A DNA stretch of 64,000 nucleotides, from positions 62,001-126,000 of the forward strand of contig CAWDTK010000011.1 in assembly GCA_963805255.1 (NCBI GenBank), written 5' to 3'. Position numbers and translations under genes: made by a program. This DNA comes from Bog-532 sp963805255. GTDB taxonomy: Bacteria > Actinomycetota > Actinomycetes > Streptosporangiales > Streptosporangiaceae. Position 1 is the stretch's first letter; the number at the start of each line of letters is the position of its first letter. This document shows positions 57,122-64,000 of this stretch, piece by piece. The notes beneath the pieces were generated by a model. It had not been told where the DNA came from and ran no database searches. It saw nothing but the letters and a program-made list of their open reading frames with translations.

Positions 57122-58579
57122 GTGAGCAGGATACGTGCTGGTGGCAAGCGGCGTCAGCAGGTGCGGGCCGGCGCGCCGGATGCGGCGCTGACGCCGAACG
57201 CGGGGATGGCCGCGATCAGCGAGTTGTGTGACCGGCTGGACGTGACCGGGGCGCTGGATGCGGCGGTCGGCCCGATCAAGCAGCGGGATCGCGGGTTCGG
57301 GGCCGGGGAGCTGCTGGCCGGGCTCGCGGCGGCGCAGCTGGCCGGGGAGGACTTCCTGGCCGGGCTGGACCGCCAGCGCGGTGATGCGGCGGGCCAGCTG
57401 ATCACCCCGGTGCCGGGGCTGGCGTCCACGACCGCGGCGGGCCTGGCCCGGCGGATCACTCCCGCCCAGTGGACAGCGGTTGAGCGTGGCCTGGCGGCGG
57501 TGACCGGGCGGATGCTGGACCTGCTGCCCGCGGAGCGGGCCGCGGCGCTGGCCGGCGGCCCGGTCACGATCGACCTGGACACCACCGACGTGGAGGTCTA
57601 CGGCCGGAAGAAGCGCGGCGTGGCGTATAACCATCAGGGCCAGCGGGTGGGCCTGCCGCACGTGGCGGCCTGGGCCGAAGCCGAGATCGTGCTGGCCGCC
57701 GACTTGGGCGACGGCACCGATGACCCGCGCGCGACCGCGCCGGATCTGCTGCGCCGTGCGCTGGCCGCCCTGCCCGCGGCGGCGCGGGCTTCGGGCCGGG
57801 TGGCGATGCGCGCCGACGCCGGCTACTTCGCCGGGCAGCTGGCCCGCGCCGCCCACGACGCGAAGATCGCGTTCGCGATCGGCGCCAAGCGGATCGCGCC
57901 GTTGTGGCGGCTGCTGGCCGGGATCGCCGAGGACGACTGGCATGACGCCATTGACATGGACGGCGCGCAGGTCGCCGTCGCGGAGTACTGCCCGGACTGG
58001 TGGCCGGCCAGCACCCGGCTGCTGATCCGCCGGGTCCTGCTGGATCCGGAGCAGGTCTCCGCCGACCCCCGGTCCCGCCGCCGCCGCACCCTGCGCCCGG
58101 ACCAGCGGGCCCTGCCGTTGCCTGAGCTGGCCGGTGCCGGGGCGATCTACGCTTACTCGTTCATCGTGACCAACCTGGACGTGACTGCCCCGGCCAAGGC
58201 GATAGCGGTGGAGCACTGGTACCGGCACCGCACCACGGTGGAGAACATCTTCCGCGACAGCAAGCTCGGCGCCGCCTTGCGGCACCTCCCCTCCGGATAC
58301 CCCCAGGTCAACCTGGCCTGGATGTGGGGCGCGCTGCTCGCCGCGACCATGGCCGCCTGGCTGCACCAGCTCACCGCCATCACCGCCGGCGAGGACATCC
58401 TGGCCGGTCACGGCGTGCGCGGCGGCAAGGCCATGATCGCCACCCTGCGCTGGCGGCTGATCGCCGTCCCCGGCCGGCTGGTCCGCCACGCCCGCCACCT
58501 GATCCTGCGGCTGCCGCCCGGCCACAGCCTGCTCCCTGAGGTCCTGGCCCGGCTGCGGGAACTTCCCATCCCCGCCTGA
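57122..58579 (+). CDS. IS1380-family transposase
   Basis: A 485-residue DDE transposase: AGMAAISELCDRLDVTGALDAAV at the N-terminus, the first Asp in VTIDLDTTDVEVYGRKKRGVAYNHQGQR, the second in VAMRADAGYFAGQLARAAHD, and Glu in YRHRTTVENIFRDSKLGAALRHLPSG. The GTG at 57122 has weak GGAGAGG upstream. Exact element ends and target duplication are not resolved; likely limits are near 57060 and 58735, where TGATC-rich ends (GATGATGATCG and GATCATTTAGGG) are loosely inverted. It landed just upstream of the APH kinase. Confidence 0.88.
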   Translation: MSRIRAGGKRRQQVRAGAPDAALTPNAGMAAISELCDRLDVTGALDAAVGPIKQRDRGFGAGELLAGLAAAQLAGEDFLAGLDRQRGDAAGQLITPVPGLASTTAAGLARRITPAQWTAVERGLAAVTGRMLDLLPAERAAALAGGPVTIDLDTTDVEVYGRKKRGVAYNHQGQRVGLPHVAAWAEAEIVLAADLGDGTDDPRATAPDLLRRALAALPAAARASGRVAMRADAGYFAGQLARAAHDAKIAFAIGAKRIAPLWRLLAGIAEDDWHDAIDMDGAQVAVAEYCPDWWPASTRLLIRRVLLDPEQVSADPRSRRRRTLRPDQRALPLPELAGAGAIYAYSFIVTNLDVTAPAKAIAVEHWYRHRTTVENIFRDSKLGAALRHLPSGYPQVNLAWMWGALLAATMAAWLHQLTAITAGEDILAGHGVRGGKAMIATLRWRLIAVPGRLVRHARHLILRLPPGHSLLPEVLARLRELPIPA

Positions 58580-59034
58580 CCTGCACACCCTGAGCCCCGG
58601 CTCCCCGTCCTTATCCACGGCCTGCCAGCCCGACCCGAAGAAAGGCCCGCAGATCGCGAACCCGGCGCGGCTCCCGGGCCATTAGCATGCCCGCTACCGG
58701 GAATCCTGGCACACCAAGATCATTTAGGGGCAGGAATCAGCTCACAGCGCTATTCGCGGAATCGGGTCTGAGGAAGCCGTGCAGCGGGTCAGCCCCCGCG
58801 ACATACCCGACGTAATTCCCGTTCATCGGAAGCATTTCCCCGCGTCAGGTCCCGGGCGGCCACATTGGCTCCGGCACGGCATGTGAGTGACGGTCCGTCC
58901 GTGCATAGCACATCTAACCCCCCCAGGTCACTCCTTGTTAAGCCGCTCTTTACCTCGAAGAGGCACCTGGCGTGCTATTGACACACATCTGCACCGAACA
59001 TCCGCTCTGCTGGCCCTGGGGCCTTAGCCGGGCC
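58580..59034. other. Non-coding region after the IS1380 element
   Basis: About 450 bp with no supported gene. The left part probably includes the right end of the IS1380 element. A TTGACACACA box at about 58978 and a GGGCCTTAGCCGGGCCC hairpin at 59019-59035 are visible; the hairpin is a plausible terminator for the flippase gene on the minus strand. Confidence 0.45.
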
Positions 59035-61359
59035 CTATAGGGTGCCGCTGCGCTGGAGGCCGAGATAGGCGATCCAGCCGGCCGGGATCGGCAGCCAGAA
59101 GGTGGCCACGCGGAACACCAGCACGGCGGGGATCGCCTCGTGCGCGGGGATGCCGATGCCGGTGAGCCCGGCCGCCAGGACGGCTTCCACTCCCCCGAGC
59201 CCCCCGGGCGTGGGGGCGGCCGAGCCGACGGCGTTACCGGCGAGGTAGACGACCGCGGCGGGAAGAATCGCCGGGTGGGCGCCGACCGCATACAGCGAGG
59301 CGAAGAAGGCAAGCAGGTAAGCGGCGGTAAGCACCAGGTTCGCTCCCGCGCTGGCCGCGAGCCGCAGCGGGTGGGACAGGGCGTCGAGGAACCGGGGCCA
59401 GATACCGCGCAGGTGCGGCAAGACGATGCGGTTCAGCTGGGCGCGGGTCTGGGGTATCGAGATCAGGATGGCGGCCGCGGCGGCGACCACGGCCAGCGCG
59501 ATGAGCACGTCGGCGCCCGGCACGATCTTGAAACGGCTGAGCCCGGACCCGGTGAGCAGGCCGAGGGCCACCAGCAGCAGGACGGTCATGACCACGTTCA
59601 CCAGCTGCGACAGCGTGACCGCCGCGGCGATCGAGCCCTCGTCCACGTCCTGCCGGCGCAGGTAGCGGGCGTTCACGGCCACGTGGCCAACGGACGGCGG
59701 CATCGCGACGCCTACGAAGGCCGTCGAGAGCTGGACGAAGAACCCGCGGATCGGGGACAGCCGTTTCGGCACGAACGCGGCCAGGTTGCCGGCGGCCGCG
59801 GCGTACGTGACGGCCGACGCGACGAGGGCGACCGCGAACCAGGCCAGGTTCGTATGGCTCAGCGTCCCGAGCAGGTTCACCTTCGAGAGCTCGCCGATGA
59901 GCAGGTACGCCGCGATGGTGAGGGCGAACGCGCTGAGGACGGTCCGCCAGCGGAATCGTTCCAGGCGGGCGATCGGCACCGCCGTGTCCGGGCCCAGCAG
60001 CTCGTGGCGGACCTGGGTCAGGCACCCCTCGGCACTGCGCATGGCCGACCATCCCCACGGCGCCAGGGCGAGCGGCTGCATGACCGCGGCGACGGCGGCC
60101 TCGTCCACCGGGCCGTACCCCGCGCGCAGCGCGCGGACCGCGTTCGCCGGTCCCGCGGCCCGCCCGAGGGTGGCCAGAAGCTGCGCCAGATCGAGCCGCC
60201 GGGCCAGCACGCTGGCCCCGGGCACGGCCGCGTCCAGCGACGTGAAGCCGGCGGCGGTCCCGTTCACCAGCAGGTTGCCGGGACGCAGGTCGTGGTGCGC
60301 GATACCCGCGTCGTGCAATCCGCGCAACGAGGTGAACAGCGCCGCCGCGCCTTCGGCAGTGACCGTCCCGTCGAGCTGGTTGCCTCGCGGCCTGGCCACC
60401 GCGAGCACCAGGGTCTCGTTCGGCATCTCCTCGAGGAGCAGCACGGAAGGGCTCAGCGCGGTGGTCTTCTGCGCCAGCGAACTCGCCAGCGCGAGCTGCT
60501 GGAGCTGCGCGCGCGAGCTGAGCGGGATGTGCCCGGCGACGACCGGCCGGAGCCGGACCAGGGACCACAGCCGCCGCCAGAGGCCCGATCCGCGGGTGTC
60601 GCGGTCGGCGAGGTGCACGTCGACCGGGGTGCCGTCGGTGCGGGTGCCTTCCAGCCGCCCCTGGTCCTGGGAGTCGGTCCCCGCGAGGTCAGCGAGGTCG
60701 ACGCCGTGGCCGGACAGCCAGGCCATCAGCTCGCCGGTGGCGGGCCGGACCGACGCCGCACGCAGCAGCCAGCGCACCAGCCAGCCGACCATCAGCCCGC
60801 CGAACAGCACGATCACGACGGCGTAGGGCGTGAGCGTGTCAATGGCGAGCCCGGTGAGCAGCAGGGCGGCCGCCGAGCCCATACAGCGCCGCGACCAGCG
60901 CGACCGCCGGACCAGGTCGCTGCCGACCAGGAACGCAATGTACGCGGAGTCGACCACGAACATCGAGGGGTTCTTGTGGTGGATCAGCGCGTGCGCGACG
61001 GCGCCGTTCTCGACCCGCCAGACGATCCATACGACGATCGCGGCCGCGGCCGCGGTGAAAGCGGCGACGCTCGCGTTGAGCGCGTCCCGCCAGTTTCGCC
61101 GTACCAGCACGAAGAGAACCAGGACCGCGAACAGGAAACAGCCGACGCCGACCGCTACCGCGGCCACGGAGGACAGCCACCGCGGGATGTGCTCCAGCCC
61201 GTGCGACACATCGTTGGAGAGCTCGGTACTGCCCAGCGGAAGGGCCCGGATCGAGCTGACGACGACGAGCACGACCGTCAGCGACAGCAGTGCGAACAGC
61301 AGATCAGCCGGGCGGCGGACGCGTCCGGCCGCAGTTGACCCGCGTGGCGGTGACGTCAC
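59035..61359 (-). CDS. Flippase-like membrane protein with embedded kinase-like domain
   Basis: A 774-residue protein. Residues 15-240 hold about six transmembrane helices. Residues 250-440 are a cytoplasmic kinase-like domain with a HHDLRPGNLLVNG catalytic loop (HxDxxxxN) but an altered metal loop (FTSLDAA). Residues 470-774 are a second membrane part of the lysylphosphatidylglycerol synthase TM/UPF0104 family (FAVALVASAVTYAAAAGNL, GHVAVNARYLRR, PTPGGLGGVEAVLAAGL). The family moves or makes lipids; no lysyl-transferase domain is present. It stands alone between the IS1380 element and the PNPOx gene. Confidence 0.85.
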   Translation of the reverse strand: MTSPPRGSTAAGRVRRPADLLFALLSLTVVLVVVSSIRALPLGSTELSNDVSHGLEHIPRWLSSVAAVAVGVGCFLFAVLVLFVLVRRNWRDALNASVAAFTAAAAAIVVWIVWRVENGAVAHALIHHKNPSMFVVDSAYIAFLVGSDLVRRSRWSRRCMGSAAALLLTGLAIDTLTPYAVVIVLFGGLMVGWLVRWLLRAASVRPATGELMAWLSGHGVDLADLAGTDSQDQGRLEGTRTDGTPVDVHLADRDTRGSGLWRRLWSLVRLRPVVAGHIPLSSRAQLQQLALASSLAQKTTALSPSVLLLEEMPNETLVLAVARPRGNQLDGTVTAEGAAALFTSLRGLHDAGIAHHDLRPGNLLVNGTAAGFTSLDAAVPGASVLARRLDLAQLLATLGRAAGPANAVRALRAGYGPVDEAAVAAVMQPLALAPWGWSAMRSAEGCLTQVRHELLGPDTAVPIARLERFRWRTVLSAFALTIAAYLLIGELSKVNLLGTLSHTNLAWFAVALVASAVTYAAAAGNLAAFVPKRLSPIRGFFVQLSTAFVGVAMPPSVGHVAVNARYLRRQDVDEGSIAAAVTLSQLVNVVMTVLLLVALGLLTGSGLSRFKIVPGADVLIALAVVAAAAAILISIPQTRAQLNRIVLPHLRGIWPRFLDALSHPLRLAASAGANLVLTAAYLLAFFASLYAVGAHPAILPAAVVYLAGNAVGSAAPTPGGLGGVEAVLAAGLTGIGIPAHEAIPAVLVFRVATFWLPIPAGWIAYLGLQRSGTL

Positions 61360-61417
61360 GTCGCGCGCTCGTTCGTGCCCGATGGCATTCCGACCCGGCA
61401 GCTCCGTTCCTCGCGGG

Positions 61418-61840
61418 TTACCAGATGCGGACGCGGGTGGGGGTCACCCGGATCACGTGCGGGTAGCCGTCGGACATGCTCTGCGGCGTCCAGCCGTAGG
61501 AGTCGATCAACCCGCTGTACTTCTCAACGTAGTCCGGCACGGCGTCGGCCCGGGGGCCCTCCGGGTCGATCCGGGCGTCGCCCTCGAAGATGACGTTGCC
61601 GCCGCCCCGCCCGTTGCCCTCCAGGTGCAGGGAGACGTGCGGGTTGGACTCGATGCTCTGGTTCTTCGGCCCGTTCCTGGCGCCGTAGATCAGGAACTCC
61701 CCGTCCTGCCACAGGAACCAGACCGGGGTCGACTGCGGCTGCCCGGATGGGGTCACGGTGGTCAGCCAGATAATCGGCTCGGACTGCAGACGGCCCGCGG
61801 CCGCGGCGTGGGCGGGCTTTCCATGATCCAGGATCGTCAT
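61418..61840 (-). CDS. F420/FMN-dependent PNPOx-fold oxidoreductase
   Basis: A 140-residue split-barrel protein of the TIGR03667 type: IIWLTTVTPSGQPQSTPVWFLWQDGEFLIYGARNGPKNQSIESNPHVSLHLEGNGRGGGNVIFEG, with the long conserved C-terminal VEKYSGLIDSYGWTPQSMSDGYPHVIRVTPTRVRIW. Relatives use F420 or flavin to reduce small molecules. The ATG at 61840 has CTGGTAGGACTGAACC upstream, with AGGA about nine bases away. It shows no operon partner. Confidence 0.88.
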   Translation of the reverse strand: MTILDHGKPAHAAAAGRLQSEPIIWLTTVTPSGQPQSTPVWFLWQDGEFLIYGARNGPKNQSIESNPHVSLHLEGNGRGGGNVIFEGDARIDPEGPRADAVPDYVEKYSGLIDSYGWTPQSMSDGYPHVIRVTPTRVRIW

Positions 61841-62126
61841 GGTTCAGTCCTACCAGGGAAGCATGACGGGAATTACCCGGGCCCGGTCTCCACCGGGGAG
61901 AAGAACCAGTCGTTCAGCTGCTGCGGCGTCTGGCCGCGTTCGCCGAGGCCAGAATGTTCAGGTTCACACCGGCGCGCCCACGGACTGCGTGTCCGTGTCA
62001 TCGATGTCGCTGATCGAGGACCGAGATCCGGTCGGCGAGCTGGCCGGCCTTCCTCCAGATACCGCGTGGTCAGGGGAGCAGAGGAAGGCGATCAGGCTGG
62101 CGACTTCGCGGCCGCAGCACGCTGGT

Positions 62127-62570
62127 TCAGCGCCCTGCTGCCGGCCGGTACGTAGCGAGCCGCCGCACGTTGGATCGGGTGATCACGGACACCGGAGCGG
62201 GCAGGGCGTCCAGGGGAAACCAGCCGATCTCGCTGCACTTGAGCGGCTCGCGGATAACGGGCTCACCGCCGGAGTGCCGGGCGAGGTACGTGACGGACAC
62301 CCAATGCTCGCCCTCGCCCTCGCCCGGGAGAAGGTGGTCAAACGCCCCGAGCTGCCCGGTGATCTCTATCCTCATGCCATACTCCTCGGCGAACTCCCGC
62401 CGGATGGCATCCTCTAGCCGTTCGCCGTACCGGACCTCGCCGCCCGGGAATTCCCAGGTGCCCGTCTCGTTGCGGGCGGCTGGCCCACGGCGGGCCAGGA
62501 ACAGCCGGTTACGCGCGCCTGAAACGACGGCTCCCACACCAATGCCGATGTAGTCCTTACCCGGCCGCAT
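62127..62570 (-). CDS. Nudix hydrolase
   Basis: A 147-residue Nudix protein with a complete Nudix box GGEVRYGERLEDAIRREFAEEYGM (Gx5Ex7REUxEExGU). The MutT-like core begins DYIGIGVGAVVSGARNRLFLARRG. It may sanitise nucleotides or NDP-sugars. The ATG at 62570 has GGGAG five bases upstream, so the longer frame to 62624 is rejected. It follows a small membrane protein gene on the same strand, 11 bp away. Confidence 0.9.
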   Translation of the reverse strand: MRPGKDYIGIGVGAVVSGARNRLFLARRGPAARNETGTWEFPGGEVRYGERLEDAIRREFAEEYGMRIEITGQLGAFDHLLPGEGEGEHWVSVTYLARHSGGEPVIREPLKCSEIGWFPLDALPAPVSVITRSNVRRLATYRPAAGR

Positions 62571-62581
62571 GGCGGCTCCCG

Positions 62582-62860
62582 TCATTTCATCGCCGGCAGC
62601 ACGAACGCAAGCACGTACGACCACAGGAACGCCACCGAGGCGGCAACGAACAGCATGACGTAGGTCTCGTACCAGCGCAGGAAGTTGCGCGGCTGCGCTG
62701 GCCGGCGAAAACCGGGACGTACCGCGGCGTCGGTGAGCTCACACTCTTCACGGCGATAGTCCAGCCAGTTCAGGACGCCCGCCAGGATCAGCAGGCACGT
62801 AAATGCTGCCACGACCGTAACAAGCCACATCAGCCCGGTCACGCCGCAGGGGATCGGCAA
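62582..62860 (-). CDS. Small membrane protein
   Basis: A 92-residue protein with two hydrophobic helices (GLMWLVTVVAAFTCLLILAGVLNWL and YVMLFVAASVAFLWSYVLAFVLPAM) separated by a basic loop. No family is recognised. The first codon is TTG at 62860 and GTG/ATG alternatives lie just inside, so the native start may have been removed by the insertion sequence that begins nearby. It is probably co-transcribed with the Nudix gene. Confidence 0.6.
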   Translation of the reverse strand: MPIPCGVTGLMWLVTVVAAFTCLLILAGVLNWLDYRREECELTDAAVRPGFRRPAQPRNFLRWYETYVMLFVAASVAFLWSYVLAFVLPAMK

Positions 62861-63030
62861 GTTGGTGTTATGTGACTGGGTGTGGCTACGAGTGCGTGGA
62901 TGCCTGATTTGACTGCGGGGTTATTGACGGCTACCGGGGCATGAGGCTGGCCGTGATTCGCAGAAACGGCCTCCCGTCCGGTTTGATCACGGGTGTCTAA
63001 GCCAGATCGGACCGGAACGAAAGGCCGCCG

Positions 63031-64000
63031 ATGCCAGTGTCGCATGCCCGTGCTACCGCCGTGACCAGCGCCGATGAACAGGCGTCCGGGGAAGTCCCCG
63101 GGCTGCTGGAGGTACTCGCGCGGGTCCCGGACCCGCGCAGGTTCCGGGGCCGCCGCTATCGGCTGGCGTTCGTGCTCGCGGTCGCGGTGGCGTGCGTTCT
63201 GGCCGGGGCGAAGACCTTCCGGGAGATCGGCGACCAGGCCGCTGACCTGCCGCAGGAGGTTCTGCGGAGGCTGGGCGGGACACGGCATCCGCTGCGCGGC
63301 AAGATCATCGCCCCGAGCGAGAAGCGGATCCGCACCCTGATCCAGGCCATCGGCGCGGATGTCCTCGATGACCTGATCGGCGGCTGGCTGCGCGCCCTGG
63401 CCGGCGCAGGCCGGCTGGACGGGCTGCTGACCGCGATCGCGATCGACGGGAAATGGCTGCGCGGCGTCGCGGACGGCCAGGTCAAGCTGTTCGCAGCGAT
63501 GCTCCAGGAAGAAAAGGTGATGATCGCCCAGCACCGCATCCCGGACGAGACCACCGAGACCACCCAGGTCAAGGCGCTGCTGGACATCGTGGACCTGGGA
63601 AATGCCGTGGTTACCGCCGACGCCGCCCATGCCCAGCGCGAGACCGCGGAGTACATCGCGGGCAAGATCGAAGACGGCGGCCGGGACTCGGACTACGCGG
63701 TCACGGTGAAGGGCAACCAGCCGGGGCTGCAGCGGGACATCTACGGCAAGGTCGCCGCGGACTGCGGCACCGAGCCCGGTCACATCGAGATCGACTACGG
63801 CCACGGCCGGATCGTCAAGCGGTCCATCTGGGTCACCGATGCTGAGGCCATCGACTTCCCGCACGCAGACCAGGTGTACCGGATCCGCCGCGACACCTAC
63901 GACCTCGACGGCACCGCCCTGACCAAGGAAATCGTGCACGGCATCACCAGCCTCGACGCGGAACGCGGCACCCCCGGCGTTCTCGCGCATATCACCCGCG
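63031..64000 (+). CDS. ISAs1-family transposase (3' end off window)
   Basis: At least 323 residues of an ISAs1/H-repeat-type transposase: GLLEVLARVPDPRRFRGRRYRLAFVLAVAVACVLAGAKTFREIGDQA at the N-terminus, then the DDE core with TAIAIDGKWLRGVADG, GNAVVTADAAHAQRETAEYIA and VTVKGNQPGLQRDIYG. The ATG at 63031 follows GAAAGG. The left end of the element lies near 62865-62880 (GTTATGTGACTGGG) but is not fixed; the right end is outside the window. Confidence 0.88.
   Translation, partial: MPVSHARATAVTSADEQASGEVPGLLEVLARVPDPRRFRGRRYRLAFVLAVAVACVLAGAKTFREIGDQAADLPQEVLRRLGGTRHPLRGKIIAPSEKRIRTLIQAIGADVLDDLIGGWLRALAGAGRLDGLLTAIAIDGKWLRGVADGQVKLFAAMLQEEKVMIAQHRIPDETTETTQVKALLDIVDLGNAVVTADAAHAQRETAEYIAGKIEDGGRDSDYAVTVKGNQPGLQRDIYGKVAADCGTEPGHIEIDYGHGRIVKRSIWVTDAEAIDFPHADQVYRIRRDTYDLDGTALTKEIVHGITSLDAERGTPGVLAHITR

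Noticed and set aside
56048..58618. 856-codon minus-strand frame joining the APH kinase to upstream sequence
   Set aside because: The first 500 codons are antisense to the IS1380 transposase; only the last about 330 codons match the kinase family.

Overview
The window is very GC-rich with actinobacterial start and ribosome-binding habits (many GTG starts, ATGA/TGATG overlaps). Its gene order is that of a filamentous actinomycete: uvrC-rapZ-yvcK-whiA with gap nearby, and garA-type FHA / FtsR-type MerR / DUF151 / MerR / gcvP, the order seen around M. tuberculosis Rv1827-Rv1832. I cannot name the genus from the sequence alone. No tRNA, rRNA or CRISPR array was seen.

Layout. 1-9.3 kb: the 3'-truncated gap gene with two perfect palindromes upstream (one carries an exact DasR-type core), a small GntR regulator, then an insertion-sequence pile-up: an IS4-type element, an IS3-type element split by an IS5-type element, and a 2,449-bp element with clear ends sitting in a DUF1214 gene. 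This pile-up separates gap from whiA, which are close together in other actinomycetes. 9.3-16.6 kb: DUF2252, whiA, a frameshifted yvcK, rapZ, uvrC. 16.7-20.1 kb: a four-gene flavinylation/redox operon (Rieske lipoprotein, ferric-reductase-like flavocytochrome, FMN-binding protein, ApbE). 20.4-27.4 kb: a repeat-bearing hypothetical, gcvP with a glycine riboswitch, and the MerR/DUF151/FtsR/GarA block. 27.9-34.5 kb: a mannose-1-phosphate guanylyltransferase/phosphomannomutase-like fusion, a CDP-alcohol phosphatidyltransferase, an rlmA remnant, a GT87 mannosyltransferase and CcdA. 34.5-40.4 kb: a class-I amidotransferase, a flavohemoglobin-like gene broken by a 7-bp duplication, thyX, and a fused anthranilate synthase preceded by a trp leader peptide and attenuator. 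41-44 kb: a leaderless ArsR, DUF6225, a SpoIIE phosphatase remnant and an 11-residue-period pentapeptide-family protein. 44.4-50.7 kb: PatB-type lyase, thiolase, TetR, GntR/FCD, SDR and a CoA-transferase, which look like an acyl-CoA catabolic locus. 50.5-57 kb: a closely spaced minus-strand run of kinase (APH fold), HAD phosphatase, an unusual clostridial-type glutamyl-tRNA synthetase, acyl-CoA dehydrogenase, DHPS-like protein and LigB-like protein. 57-64 kb: IS1380-type transposase, a flippase-like protein with an embedded kinase-like domain, a PNPOx-fold protein, Nudix, a small membrane protein, and an ISAs1-type transposase running off the end.

The least familiar assembly is the 50.5-57 kb run, where a non-canonical GluRS is packed between small-molecule enzymes. 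The best supported regulatory elements are the trp attenuator, the glycine riboswitch and the DasR-type palindrome. Several genes carry single, explainable lesions (yvcK, flavohemoglobin, IS3 orfB, DUF1214), so the locus shows recent decay and insertion activity, or in the case of yvcK possibly a homopolymer base-calling error.
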